A DNA stretch of 64,000 nt from Bacillota bacterium (GCA_023388055.1 JAEWGW010000020.1:124001-188000), one strand, 5' to 3'. Counted from the first letter of the stretch, positions 42,920 through 51,873 are shown. The notes: generated from the sequence alone by a model not told the origin. Numbers and translations are program-made.

Positions 42920-44029
42920 ATGTTTATCGTGATTGGATTGGTGATGCTTGCCGTATACGGACTTTTGGTGTTCTATATCGGAGCCAGCGGCTGGCGCTGG
43001 ATGAGGCCTGCAGTGCCGGGCTGGTTCAAATGGGTTTATGCGGTGGTTCTCGGATTTTTGGCCATTTCCTTCATACTGGGCCGCTTCGTCCCCCATGCGG
43101 ATGTGCTGGGTGTGATCGGTTCCTATTGGCTGGCGGTATTCTCTCTTCTGCTCATGATTTTGCCGGTTGTACATCTGACTCTGCTCGTGCTTCGGCTCAC
43201 TGCACTGCCCCGGAGAGCCGCCCAGAAATGGGCAGGCGTCCTGACTCTTACGGTTTTGGTCGGGATCATGGTGTACGGGTCATACAACGCCTATAATCCC
43301 GTGGTCCGGGAGTATGACATCCGCATCCCTAAAAAGGCAGATGGAATGGAGCAGCTGAATGTGGTGATGGCCTCCGATATGCACTTCGGCTTACTCTCCG
43401 GAAGAGCCCATGCAGAGCGGATGGTGAAGGAAATCAACGCCCTTCAGCCGGATTTGGTGCTGTATCCCGGCGATATTATCGACGATGATCTGGATGCTTT
43501 TATCAGACGGGGCTTCGGCGGAATTCTCAAGCAGGTGGAGGCCAAATACGGGGTATACGCCACCCTGGGCAACCACGATACCAATCCGGGGGCTATGGAT
43601 GAGCTGATCCGTGCGCTGGAGGACAGCGGCATGCGTGTGCTCTACGACGAGTCCGTTACCGTGGCTGATCAGCTTACCCTCGTGGGCCGTAAGGACAAAA
43701 CCGACAAGGACCGGGCTGCTCTGGAGGAGCTGCTGCGCGGGACGGATAAGAATCTTCCGTTGATCCTGCTGGACCATCAGCCATATGAGCTGGATGTTGC
43801 CAAGGACAATGGAATCGATCTTATGGTGTCCGGCCATACTCACCGGGGCCAGATTGCCCCCGCCCAATTCATCACCCGGCGGATTTACGAGAATGACTGG
43901 GGCCATCTGATCAAAGGGGAATTCGATTCCGTCGTGTCCTCCGGATACGGCTTCTGGGGTCCGCCCATCCGGACGGGCAGCCGTTCCGAGCTTGTGCAAT
44001 TGCATATTACTTTTGCCGGGGGACAGTAA
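42920..44029 (+). CDS. Membrane metallophosphoesterase
   Basis: A 369-residue protein with four hydrophobic N-terminal segments (1-130) and a C-terminal calcineurin-like phosphoesterase domain. Metal-binding motifs are MASDMHFG (Asp and His, about 151-157), LYPGDIIDDD, ATLGNHDTN and MVSGHTHRGQ, in canonical order. It belongs to the YkuE/YaeI-like group, in which some members act on lipid A-like or wall precursors. The Gram-positive substrate is unknown. ATG at 42920 with AGGAG upstream; ended by the terminator at 44079. Confidence 0.88.
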   Translation: MFIVIGLVMLAVYGLLVFYIGASGWRWMRPAVPGWFKWVYAVVLGFLAISFILGRFVPHADVLGVIGSYWLAVFSLLLMILPVVHLTLLVLRLTALPRRAAQKWAGVLTLTVLVGIMVYGSYNAYNPVVREYDIRIPKKADGMEQLNVVMASDMHFGLLSGRAHAERMVKEINALQPDLVLYPGDIIDDDLDAFIRRGFGGILKQVEAKYGVYATLGNHDTNPGAMDELIRALEDSGMRVLYDESVTVADQLTLVGRKDKTDKDRAALEELLRGTDKNLPLILLDHQPYELDVAKDNGIDLMVSGHTHRGQIAPAQFITRRIYENDWGHLIKGEFDSVVSSGYGFWGPPIRTGSRSELVQLHITFAGGQ

Positions 44030-44078
44030 GAATCAGCATAGTATTAAGAAGCTGTTAAGATTATACAGACAATAATTG

Positions 44079-44130
44079 AAACCGCAGAAGGGTGCCGGCT
44101 ACCGGACATTCTCCTGCGGTTTTGTTTTGT
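44079..44130 (+). terminator. Terminator of the phosphoesterase gene
   Basis: AAACCGCAG (44079-44087) pairs with CTGCGGTTT (44114-44122), followed by TGTTTTG. Perfect 9-bp stem with a long loop that includes a small GC helix. Confidence 0.75.
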
Positions 44131-44412
44131 TCAGGGACCTTTGAACTAGTTTTTCTTTAACCTAATTGCGAATATTACGTTGTAATCGTTATCATTGCGT
44201 CCGCAGTCACAGATTAGCCTCATTTACACATTCGACATCCTTACACTTATCCCGAAATTTAGACAAATTCCGTTAAAAATATGTTAAGAAAAATAACCCC
44301 TCTTTGATAACTCTCTGAAAACCGTTTAACTTTTTTCATTTATGATAGTTTCATAGAACAACGAGAGCCTACATACATTTACAATTTGAACTATTGGAAA
44401 GAGGTATGTATG
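44131..44412 (+). promoter_or_regulatory. Gap with possible promoter of the small ORF
   Basis: This 282-bp A/T-rich stretch is part of the 383-bp gap 44030-44412. TTGATA (44304-44309) and TAACTT (44327-44332), spaced 17 bp, could be a promoter for the gene at 44413. Otherwise I see nothing in it. Confidence 0.3.
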
Positions 44413-44634
44413 ATGAAACCTTCCGTACTGAAATTTAAGCAGCACACCATTCCCGTCACCTTCTTCAATCAAGAGGCCGCTCCTCTTTCATCCTTGCAAA
44501 AGCTGTTCGAATCCATGGAATTGCATCTGGACTTCCGCCGCAAGCTGAAGAAAATCGCGTCTATTGAAATGGTCGGCGAGGTTGCGGTATTCAAGTACTT
44601 TGACGGCACCAAGCTGTACATGGAAGTCTGCTGA
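44413..44634 (+). CDS. Small conserved-looking protein, 73 aa
   Basis: A 73-residue soluble protein starting MKPSVLKFKQHTIPVTFFNQEAAP, with alternating hydrophobic residues suggesting a compact alpha/beta fold, and basic (KLKKIAS) mid-part. No family is recognised. ATG at 44413 is preceded by AAAGAGGT at 7 nt, a fair ribosome site; earlier in-frame codons are worse. Coding is supported by the ribosome site, an upstream A/T-rich promoter-like region and codon bias, but the size leaves doubt. It converges with the ECF transporter genes 14 bp downstream. Confidence 0.6.
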   Translation: MKPSVLKFKQHTIPVTFFNQEAAPLSSLQKLFESMELHLDFRRKLKKIASIEMVGEVAVFKYFDGTKLYMEVC

Positions 44635-44648
44635 CTTTTCTTCTCCCT

Positions 44649-46400
44649 TCAAAATAACAGCCGCAGCGCATTCATTCCCGCCATGCATAACACACCTGCC
44701 AGACACGCCGTCCCATCACTCCGCTGCCAACGGAGAGGGGCGGCTATTGTGCGTTTTGCACCCTTGCGCCCATAACCCCGCGCCGCCAATGCAAAGGACA
44801 GCTCCTCAGCATGATACAGCATAGACAGAAGGAGCGGAATGAAGAAGGCCGGAAGCTGGCGCAGCTTCAGCTTGCCAGGGTTACCTGTGCCGGGCCTGCC
44901 GCGGACGGAAGCCAAAAGCGCCATCCGCCCAAGCTCACCGGGCAGGAAGCGGATAAACCGGAACAACAAGGCAACAGCCAGACCGATGGTATCTCCGGCA
45001 TGCCGGATGACCGGAATACGCCGGAGCAGCTCCTCCAGGCCCTTCTGGATGGATAGCGGTGGGGTCAGGATATTGAACAGGACTCCGCCGGCCAGAACCG
45101 GCAGCAATGGGGCCAGCCGTTTCAGCGTAATCTGAGCTTGCTCCCAGGAGAATCCTACATGTATGGGTGAGGTCTGGCCACCGGCAAAGTTCAGCCCCAC
45201 GCCCGAAATGACAAACGCCGCCAGAATAAAAGCGCCAAAGGCAAAAACAGGCTTCAGCCAGCGTTTGGCCGGAATTCCGGCTGCCAAGCCAAGCGCCGCC
45301 ACCGCCACACCACCCAGTGCGGTTACCCCCCAATGGGGGGAGATTAGCAGGCTTAAGCTGAACAAGGCGTAAAGCAGCCATTTGGTCCGGGGATCTAACC
45401 CGGTTAACCGGGTAAGGCGGGTTTTCGGGCTTGACTGCCTCTGGAGAGCTCCCGGGTTTACCTGCTCCTCCCCCACAAAGGCCAGCCCGGTGGTATTCCC
45501 GAGCACCTTACCCGGCTCCGACATTAGGCTTTTCTCGGACTCTGTCTCGTCCTGCTGCCCGGACATTGCTGAAGAGCCTGTCTCCAGCTTCTCCGCCAAA
45601 GAGCGGGCGATGGCTTCGGCTGTTAGGGAATCCACCCCTGCCATTATTGCCAGTCGGATGCAGTCCGGCACCCTGAGCCCTGCTTCGGTCAACGGGGACG
45701 GATCCTTCAGCAGCTCCTGGGGGCTCCATTGACCGGCAACGGAGCCACCCCTCAGCAGCACCACCCGGTCAGCCAAGGGCAGAAACAGATCCAGCTCATG
45801 GGAGGCGATAATGATCCCGCCGCCTGCCCGGCCCTGCTCACGCGTCCATTCCGCCAATTCTCCGGCCAGGGACGCCGCCATAACTGGATCGAGCCCTGCC
45901 GTCGGCTCATCCAGAAGAAGCCATGGCTGGCGGAGGGCTGCCGCTGCAGCCAGAGCCGTCCGCCGTTTCTCACCGCCAGATAGGGTGAAGGCTGACCGCT
46001 CCCACAGCTCTTCTCTGATGCCGCACCGGGCAGCAGCCCAAACCAGCCGCTCCTGTCTCTCCTGCGGAGGTAGCTTCCGTTTTTGGAGGCTGTACATAAT
46101 TTCTTCCCGAACCGTAGGCAGGAAAAACATCTGCTCCGGGTTCTGGTGCACATAGCTGGAGGTGGCCAGCAGCTCTCTGCGCTCCAGAGTGCGCTGCCCC
46201 TTCCCCCTCCACTCCCCGATACTGCCGGACTCGGCCGGACGCAGACCAGCCAATAGCTGGAGCAGGGTAGACTTCCCGGAGCCGGTGCAGCCGGCCACCA
46301 GCGTCAGCTCCCCTGCTGCGAAGGAGCAGTCTAATAAACCATCCCGGCTGAGCCCGCTGCTTCTTGTGACACCAACCTCATGTATGTACCGCCTGTTCAT
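44649..46400 (-). CDS. ECF transporter: fused ATPase and EcfT transmembrane protein
   Basis: A 583-residue fusion. The N-terminal 235 residues are an ABC ATPase: Walker A GCTGSGKST (about 38-46), Q-loop HQNPEQM, signature LSGGEKRR and Walker B WLLLDEPTAGLD, with the D-loop and switch His (IIIASHE). After a variable linker (about 235-320) comes an EcfT-type membrane domain with about five helices; the coupling motif ARGYGRKG lies near residue 555, and a partner ARG-like site is LLASVRGRPG near 500. EcfA and EcfT are normally separate, so this gene merges an energiser subunit with the scaffold. It overlaps the upstream ATPase gene by 4 bp. With BioY and the shared BirA box, the import substrate is probably biotin. 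Confidence 0.9.
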   Translation of the reverse strand: MNRRYIHEVGVTRSSGLSRDGLLDCSFAAGELTLVAGCTGSGKSTLLQLLAGLRPAESGSIGEWRGKGQRTLERRELLATSSYVHQNPEQMFFLPTVREEIMYSLQKRKLPPQERQERLVWAAARCGIREELWERSAFTLSGGEKRRTALAAAAALRQPWLLLDEPTAGLDPVMAASLAGELAEWTREQGRAGGGIIIASHELDLFLPLADRVVLLRGGSVAGQWSPQELLKDPSPLTEAGLRVPDCIRLAIMAGVDSLTAEAIARSLAEKLETGSSAMSGQQDETESEKSLMSEPGKVLGNTTGLAFVGEEQVNPGALQRQSSPKTRLTRLTGLDPRTKWLLYALFSLSLLISPHWGVTALGGVAVAALGLAAGIPAKRWLKPVFAFGAFILAAFVISGVGLNFAGGQTSPIHVGFSWEQAQITLKRLAPLLPVLAGGVLFNILTPPLSIQKGLEELLRRIPVIRHAGDTIGLAVALLFRFIRFLPGELGRMALLASVRGRPGTGNPGKLKLRQLPAFFIPLLLSMLYHAEELSFALAARGYGRKGAKRTIAAPLRWQRSDGTACLAGVLCMAGMNALRLLF

Positions 46401-47215
46401 GCCAACACCGCCCTCTCCAACGCCTCAGGCGTCAGCGGAAAGCAATCCGTGAGCAGACCCCTCGATTTCAGCTGTTCCGCTACGGTGACGCTTAAGGGCG
46501 GGAGCAGACCCGCCTCCCGGCAAGGGGAACTGCTCTCCCCGGTTGGCGAGTCCGTAGGGCCATAGAAAAAATCCTCCGGAGTACCCGCAAACACCAGCTT
46601 CCCTTCATCCAGTGCCCATATTCTGCCGGCATACGCCGCCTCCTCCAGCAGCTGGGTGATGTGAATCACCGTCATTCCCCGCTTTTGAAAGGACTGCAGA
46701 ACAGCCAGCAGCCGGCGCCGGGCCTCCGGGTCCAGCATGGAGGTAGCTTCATCGGCAATCAGCACGGACGGCCGCACAGCCAGTGCACCGGCTAAAGCCA
46801 AGAGCTGCTTCTGCCCGCCGGATAAGCTGCCTACCGGGCATGCTTCCAACCCGGTCAGCCCTGTGGCAGCCAGCGTTTCCTGTTGACGTGTCTCCATCTC
46901 CTCCGGGGGAATTCCCGCACACTCCATCCCGAAGCGGAGATCCTCCTCTACTGTTTCTCCTATAAGCTGCGCCTCCGGGTTTTGCATGACCAGCCGGACG
47001 GAAGCTCCTTGGACGGAGCGCCCGATTTCGCCTGAATAACGCCCGTCCAGCCCCGCCAACAGACGCCCCAGAACACTTTTGCCGCTGCCGTTCCGGCCTG
47101 CTATTGTCAGCCACTCGCCTTCGCGGATGGCGCCGGATACCTGATGAAGCACCGCCTCTTCCCTTCCGGGCAGGTAAACACTGACCTCCCGCAGCTCAAT
47201 CAGGGACTTTTCCAA
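46397..47215 (-). CDS. ECF transporter ATP-binding protein
   Basis: A 272-residue cytoplasmic ATPase that pairs with the fused subunit to drive vitamin import. Walker A GRNGSGKSVLGRLL (about 40-50), Q-loop MQNPEAQLIGETVEEDL (a signature of ECF-type ATPases), signature SLSGGQKQLLALAGAL, Walker B VLIADEATSMLD and switch His IHITQ are all present. The Ser/Val in GKSV and ATSMLD in place of EPT are mild deviations from typical forms. The TTG at 47215 follows AGGCGGTGA, a near-perfect ribosome site at 5 nt; the longer TTG start at 47239 lacks one. Divergent from bioY across the BirA box. Confidence 0.88.
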   Translation of the reverse strand: MEKSLIELREVSVYLPGREEAVLHQVSGAIREGEWLTIAGRNGSGKSVLGRLLAGLDGRYSGEIGRSVQGASVRLVMQNPEAQLIGETVEEDLRFGMECAGIPPEEMETRQQETLAATGLTGLEACPVGSLSGGQKQLLALAGALAVRPSVLIADEATSMLDPEARRRLLAVLQSFQKRGMTVIHITQLLEEAAYAGRIWALDEGKLVFAGTPEDFFYGPTDSPTGESSSPCREAGLLPPLSVTVAEQLKSRGLLTDCFPLTPEALERAVLA

Positions 47216-47273
47216 CTTTTTCACCGCCTGTCTATTCAAACGCCCATGGGCATGTTACAATGCCATCAGCGAA

Positions 47274-47307
47274 TTGTTAACCTGACATCGCAAAATTAGG
47301 TTAACAA
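47274..47307. promoter_or_regulatory. BirA operator between the divergent ECF and bioY genes
   Basis: TTGTTAACCT (47274-47283) and AGGTTAACAA (47298-47307) form a perfect 10-bp inverted repeat with a 14-bp spacer. This matches the Firmicute BirA box as I know it (TTGTTAACC-N14-16-GGTTAACAA). It lies 19 bp before the bioY start and 58 bp upstream of the ATPase start, so biotinyl-AMP-bound BirA could repress both directions. Confidence 0.9.
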
Positions 47308-47325
47308 ATCAAAGGAGGTTTGGCA

Positions 47326-47928
47326 ATGCCCTTTTCGTTTTCCACCAAAGGACTTGTATTTATGACCGCATTCAGCGCACTTTTTGTCTTATCCAGCTAT
47401 TTGAATCTGCACTTGGGTTTTTCACCTGTTCCCATCTCCATGGAGAATTTTGTGGTGATGCTGGCGGGGGCGATCCTCGGCCCAATATACGGCTTCGGCA
47501 GTATCGCCCTGGTGATTGTCCTCTCCGTGCTGGGTCTGCCCATCATGGACGGACGCGGCGGTCTGGCTCTGCTCACCGGACCTACCGGCGGCTTCGTATG
47601 GATGTTTCCCGTTGGCGCTTTCCTGATCGGTCTGGTCTCCCGGTATGTCCGTGGAAGCCGTCTGTGGACCATCGTAGCCCTGATCGCCGCGGCGGAGCTG
47701 TTCGGCTCCCTCCTGCTGTACGTGACCGGTGTGCCGTGGCTGGCCCATGTGGCCAACTATTCCTTCGCCAAGGCGATGGCGGCAGGCTGTTACCCCTACC
47801 TGCCGGGTGACGCCATTAAGGCTGTGCTGGCCGGCTTGATCGCCGCCACTGTGCGCCAGGTGTTCCCGCTTGAGCGGATTACCGGACAGGCCGGCTATTC
47901 CGGCGTGGAAACCACCATTTCCAAGTAG
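47326..47928 (+). CDS. bioY: BioY biotin transporter substrate-binding subunit
   Basis: A 200-residue membrane protein, the S component that binds biotin in an ECF transporter. Six hydrophobic segments are visible. The BioY family hallmark GGRGGLALLTGPTGGFVWMFPVGAFLIG (about 68-95) is intact, and the N-terminal VPISMENFVVMLAGAILG is typical. ATG at 47326 follows AAAGGAGG at 7 nt, while the earlier TTG (47320) is too close. Regulation by the BirA box fits the function. The ATPase and fused ATPase-EcfT genes, divergent on the other strand, should supply the energising module. Confidence 0.95.
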   Translation: MPFSFSTKGLVFMTAFSALFVLSSYLNLHLGFSPVPISMENFVVMLAGAILGPIYGFGSIALVIVLSVLGLPIMDGRGGLALLTGPTGGFVWMFPVGAFLIGLVSRYVRGSRLWTIVALIAAAELFGSLLLYVTGVPWLAHVANYSFAKAMAAGCYPYLPGDAIKAVLAGLIAATVRQVFPLERITGQAGYSGVETTISK

Positions 47929-48077
47929 CCGCTTACCTCCGGTACGCCTTTACAAGAGCGCCTTGCCTGCAACGAAATTTCAGGATAATCTGCTCCGCCC
48001 GGAGTTTTCAAACACACCCTAGGCGCCTATCCCACATATCCTGTAGCATCAGCGGATCACAACAGGAGGTGTGCGTG

Positions 48078-48491
48078 ATGTGGGAGGATTGGGAAAAGCT
48101 GTTCAAACAAGTGGCCAAAACCTCGCAGCAGGTCAAAAAAGCATTGGATGATTTCCGTGGCCCGGAGCCTCATGTGAGAATTTTTGAGACGGACCGCTAT
48201 GTGAAAGTTGTCGTCAGCCCCATGCCGGAGCAAAAGGTGCGGCGCTGGTCGGTGAAGGTAATGGGGGACCGGGTGTTTATCCGGGGGAAATACGAGGTGG
48301 AGACGTTATCAAAGGACGATCTGGGCTACGAAATGGCGGAATTGCAGGCGGATGAGTTCGTGAAGGCGGTACGGCTGCCCGTGCCCGTGGAAGCGAAGCC
48401 CTACAATTCCCGCAAAGAAGGAGAGGTGCTGATCGCCACCTTCCTGAAGCGCAAGGAGCTGCCGGCCGGTGGTTGGTTTGATCTACCCTGA
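48078..48491 (+). CDS. Hsp20/alpha-crystallin-like protein
   Basis: A 137-residue protein with the pattern of a small heat-shock protein: VRIFETDRYVKVVVSPMPEQKVRRWSVKVMGDRVFIRGKYEV as the first sheet, then DEFVKAVRLPVPVEAKPYNSRKEGEVLIATFLKRKE as the second, whose (A/G)-x-L-like segment is replaced by VLIATF. The N-terminal 30 residues are helical. The sequence is divergent, so the call rests on strand order and spacing. Such proteins bind unfolded proteins, or may be spore-coat-like (CotM) in Bacillales. ATG at 48078 with AGGAGG at 8 nt. No operon partner. Confidence 0.55.
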   Translation: MWEDWEKLFKQVAKTSQQVKKALDDFRGPEPHVRIFETDRYVKVVVSPMPEQKVRRWSVKVMGDRVFIRGKYEVETLSKDDLGYEMAELQADEFVKAVRLPVPVEAKPYNSRKEGEVLIATFLKRKELPAGGWFDLP

Positions 48492-48626
48492 AATAACATG
48501 GTCCGTGCCGCAGGCTGGATGTGTTATGGAAGCCTCGAAACCGGCGAAGCCGATTTGAGGGCCTCCTCCGACATTTCATCAGTCTACGGTGCGGAGGAAA
48601 ATCGCAGCATGGCTTGTAGCTGGTTC

Positions 48627-48830
48627 CTAACGGCGGTGAGAGACGCTATTTGTCCTAAAACCGGGGGGCTGCAGCATCTAACGGAAGCAGGAGACGCTAT
48701 TGGGTTAAAAAGAGGCTTGCAGCGGAATAATTTGCCCAAATAGAGGCTGTGGCCGCCGTTAGATTTTTTGAAGAGGGGTTTTTGCCGAAATAAAGGCTTT
48801 CCCCGCCGTTAGATCCTGCATGACCTGTTT
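48627..48830. repeat. Head-to-head intergenic repeats, second locus
   Basis: Direct units begin CTAACGG at 48627 (CTAACGGCGGTGAGAGACGC) and 48678 (CTAACGGAAGCAGGAGACGC), each followed by TATTT or TATTG; inverted units end CCGTTAG at 48756-48762 and 48806-48812, reading CTAACGGCGGCCACAGCCTC and CTAACGGCGGGGAAAGCCTT on the minus strand. Spacing within each pair is 50-51 bp, as at 8057-8290. It occupies most of the 479-bp gap 48492-48970. Confidence 0.8.
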
Positions 48831-48898
48831 CTCATTGCAGCAGCAGCGTCAAAAAAGGAGTGCCTTGGTGGTTCCGTCGGACAGCCCCCTCAACATAC

Positions 48899-48939
48899 AA
48901 GACCGTCGTTTGCCCCAGGGCTTGGACGGTCTTGTTTTA
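48899..48939. terminator. Terminator downstream of the SDR gene
   Basis: AAGACCGTC (48899-48907) pairs with GACGGTCTT (48925-48933) across a 17-nt loop, with GTTTTAT on the plus side and a short A/T-rich run on the minus side. It could end the SDR transcript (minus). Confidence 0.7.
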
Positions 48940-48970
48940 TCATCTGCTAGGGCAGGTTTGCAAACACGCC

Positions 48971-49741
48971 TTAGAAGCCGTAAATGGTCATGCCCCCGTC
49001 TACAAACAGAGTTTGACCGGTTATGTATCCCGATGCTTCGGAACTGAGGAACACCACTGGTCCCACCAGATCGCGCAGCTCGCCGATCCGCTTCAGAGGG
49101 GTCCGGGACAGCACCTCGGCTACAAACTCCTCATTCTGCAGAAGCTTCTCGGTTAATGGAGTCTTGAAATACCAGGGTCCGATAGCATTCACGAGAATAT
49201 TATGCTTGCCCCATTCCAGCGCCAGGATTTTGGTCATCTGAATCATAGCGGCTTTGGTGGAGCCATACACCACACCAGTTCGTAGGGCGGTATGGCCGGC
49301 GACCGAGGCCACATTCACGATTCTGCCCCCACCCGCTTCCTTCATATACCGTCCGGCGCATTGAGACATCATAAAAGCGGATTTGAGGTTGGTTTGCACA
49401 ATGGTTTCCCATTCTTCATCAGTCACTTCAAGGGCAGGCGTCCGGATATTCATGCCGGCGTTATTCACCAGAATATCCAGCTTGCCCGCTTCCCCAACCG
49501 CCTTGGCAACAGCAGCCTCCACCAGCTCCCGGCTGGTCACATCCGCCTTGCAGATATAAGCCCTGCGACCTGTCCGGCGGATCTCCGCCGCCGTTTCCTC
49601 CAGATCGGACTCTGTCCGTGCGGTCAGAGCCACATCCGCTCCGGCTTCGGCCAAGCCTACGGCAAGAGCCCGTCCGATTCCTTTGCCTGCGCCGGTGACC
49701 AGCGCTGTCTTTCCATCCAAACCGAATGAAGGCAATAGCAT
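48971..49741 (-). CDS. Short-chain dehydrogenase/reductase
   Basis: A 256-residue classical SDR using NAD(P)H. Cofactor motif TGAGKGIGRALA (about 16-27), NNAG (about 91), catalytic Ser in NVASVAGHT (about 140) and Tyr/Lys in YGSTKAA (about 158-162) are in order; TQTLFVDGG at the C-terminus is typical of tetrameric SDRs of the gluconate 5-dehydrogenase or FabG-like type. The substrate is unknown. ATG at 49741 is 9 nt from AGGAGG; an ATG three codons earlier directly abuts the ribosome site. Confidence 0.85.
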   Translation of the reverse strand: MLLPSFGLDGKTALVTGAGKGIGRALAVGLAEAGADVALTARTESDLEETAAEIRRTGRRAYICKADVTSRELVEAAVAKAVGEAGKLDILVNNAGMNIRTPALEVTDEEWETIVQTNLKSAFMMSQCAGRYMKEAGGGRIVNVASVAGHTALRTGVVYGSTKAAMIQMTKILALEWGKHNILVNAIGPWYFKTPLTEKLLQNEEFVAEVLSRTPLKRIGELRDLVGPVVFLSSEASGYITGQTLFVDGGMTIYGF

Positions 49742-49959
49742 GTTACCCATCCTCCTGGCGTATATTGGTATTCAAAAATGCAGCCTGCACACGAAAATCA
49801 TAATGCTGGTAGTAGTGGAGGATACTATGTTTTAACGGTCCGTCCAAGACCCCTGTGCATTTTTTGTGACAAATGTGTATCTTTTTTGAAACGTTATCGG
49901 GGGTTTGCACGTAGTACGTTTCAGCAACCAAAGAACAGCATGGAAAGGGAGTGGCATTT

Positions 49960-51000
49960 TTGGAGGTATACCAAGGCGATAAAGACGGAAAAACCGTAAA
50001 GCTTCCCCAGGTTCCCAAAAATACGGTAAAGAAAATTGCCTTTGGCGCTGCCGTTGTGGTCATTGTCGGTCTGGCCTGGAGCAGCATCTACACGGTGCAG
50101 GAGGAAGAACAGGCCGCTATTATGACCTTCGGGAAATACACGACAACACAAGAAAGCTCAGGACTTCATTTTAAGCTTCCTTACCCCATTCAGCAAGTTG
50201 TGATTGTACCGGCCAAGCTGACTCAGAAGATTCATATTGGCTACCGGGAGGTAAACGGCAAGGTCAACTCTGTTGATGAGGAAGCGCTAATGATCACCGG
50301 TGACGAAAACATCGTTTCGGCGGATGCAGTGGTGGAATGGCGGGTCTCCGACCTTCACAAGTATTTGTATAACATTGATAACCCTGAGCACTTCTTGCGG
50401 AATTCGGCGATTGCCTCCATCCGTTCAGTCATTGGCTCCACCAAGCTGGACTATGCCATTACTGAAGGAAAAACCGTGATCCAGACCGATGTTAAATCCA
50501 AGCTTGAGGAACTGATGAACCAGTACAATACCGGGATTCACATTATCGACTTGAAGTTCCAGGATATTGAACCGCCGGAGGGTCAGGTGCAAACAGCGTT
50601 TAAGTCCGTCACCAATGCCCGTGAGGAAAAGAACACCAAGATCAATCAGGCGCAGAAATATGTCAATGACCGCCTCCCCAAAGCCCGCGGCGAAGCCCAA
50701 GCGCTGATCGAAAGAGCCGAAGGCGAAAAGCAGTCCCGGATATTGAACGCTCAAGGGGACGTCTCCAAATTTGATGCCGTTTATGCCGAATATGTAAAAA
50801 GCCCCAACGTAACCAGCAACCGTCTGACGCTGGAAACCCTGGAGAAGATCCTTCCCAAGGCAAAGGTTATTATTACCGAGGGCAGCGGCAATACCGTGAA
50901 TTATCTGCCGCTTAACGACCTCCTCCGAAGCTCGACTACAGGCAATAACGCAGCAGGTACAGGCGGCACAGCCGGGACTCAAGGAGGTGGCAACCGATGA
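49960..51000 (+). CDS. hflK: HflK, SPFH-domain membrane protease modulator
   Basis: A 346-residue membrane protein with one N-terminal membrane segment (about 22-45, IAFGAAVVVIVGLAWSSIY) followed by a band-7/SPFH domain (EEEQAAIMTFGKYTTTQESSGLHFKLPYPIQQV through NAREEKNTKINQAQ) and a coiled coil. With HflC it forms a ring complex that regulates the FtsH protease. The reading frame extends to a GTG at 49951, but the TTG at 49960 is 8 nt after AAAGGGAG and is preferred. It ends with a Gly/Thr-rich low-complexity tail (STTGNNAAGTGGTAGTQGGGNR). The stop overlaps the hflC start by 4 bp. Confidence 0.92.
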   Translation: MEVYQGDKDGKTVKLPQVPKNTVKKIAFGAAVVVIVGLAWSSIYTVQEEEQAAIMTFGKYTTTQESSGLHFKLPYPIQQVVIVPAKLTQKIHIGYREVNGKVNSVDEEALMITGDENIVSADAVVEWRVSDLHKYLYNIDNPEHFLRNSAIASIRSVIGSTKLDYAITEGKTVIQTDVKSKLEELMNQYNTGIHIIDLKFQDIEPPEGQVQTAFKSVTNAREEKNTKINQAQKYVNDRLPKARGEAQALIERAEGEKQSRILNAQGDVSKFDAVYAEYVKSPNVTSNRLTLETLEKILPKAKVIITEGSGNTVNYLPLNDLLRSSTTGNNAAGTGGTAGTQGGGNR

Positions 51001-51860
51001 AGCGATGGATGGGAATAGGAGTCGGAGCATTGGTGCTGCTTATTCTGGCGGCAAGCTCCCTCTTTATCGTCAAGGAAAATGAATACAAGGTTGTGCTGAA
51101 GTTCGGTGAAGCGGTCCGCATTCACGAAAATCCGGGGATCAAGATCAAGATTCCGTTCATTGAAACAGTCTCCACGCTCCCCAAATACCAGAAGGTCAGT
51201 GACAGTCAGCCGACCACGATCATGACCAAGGACAAAAAGCCCATTATCGTGGACAATTATACCGTATGGCGGATCAACAATTCGCGAAGCTTCCTGCAAA
51301 CGCTGAAGACAGTCACCACCGCAGAGAGCCGCATCAGTGACGCCGTGTATAACACTGTTCGCCGGAAGCTCTCGGAAATCGATTATGGCAGCATTATCAG
51401 CGAGGACTCCTCCCGCGGCAACCTGAATGATGATATCACCAAGGAAGTATCCGATATTGTCTCCCGTCAGAATTACGGCATTGAAGTCATCGATGTCCGC
51501 ATCAAACGGACGGATTTGCCGGAGGAGAATAAGGAAAGTGTCTACAAACGGATGATTTCCGACCGGGAATCCATTGCAGCCGGATATCTGTCCGAGGGCG
51601 ATGAGGAATCCAAGAAGATTACCTCCAATGCCGACCGCCAGGCCCAGGAGCTGATTGCCCAGGCCGAGGCGGACTCCAAGAAGATTATCGCCGAGGGTGA
51701 GCAAGAAGCAGCCCGGATCTATAATGATTCGTACGGAAAGGATCCGGAATTCTACAAGCTGTACCGGACACTGGAAAGCTACGTCACCACCTTCCAGGGT
51801 GAGCCCGTTATCATGCTCCCTATCGATTCCCCGTATACCCGTATCCTGCTGGGACAATAA
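50997..51860 (+). CDS. hflC: HflC, SPFH-domain partner of HflK
   Basis: A 287-residue membrane protein: a single N-terminal hydrophobic segment (about 5-24), SPFH domain (VKENEYKVVLKFGEAVRIHENPGIKIKIPFIETV), then coiled coil rich in Ala/Glu/Lys (NADRQAQELIAQAEADSKKIIAEGEQEA, about 200-228) and an end DPEFYKLYRTLESY characteristic of HflC. It assembles with HflK. ATG overlaps the hflK stop (ATGA) with AAGGAGGTGG just inside hflK, so translation is coupled. Ends at the terminator 51874-51920. Confidence 0.93.
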   Translation: MKRWMGIGVGALVLLILAASSLFIVKENEYKVVLKFGEAVRIHENPGIKIKIPFIETVSTLPKYQKVSDSQPTTIMTKDKKPIIVDNYTVWRINNSRSFLQTLKTVTTAESRISDAVYNTVRRKLSEIDYGSIISEDSSRGNLNDDITKEVSDIVSRQNYGIEVIDVRIKRTDLPEENKESVYKRMISDRESIAAGYLSEGDEESKKITSNADRQAQELIAQAEADSKKIIAEGEQEAARIYNDSYGKDPEFYKLYRTLESYVTTFQGEPVIMLPIDSPYTRILLGQ

Positions 51861-51873
51861 GGTCCCATAATGG

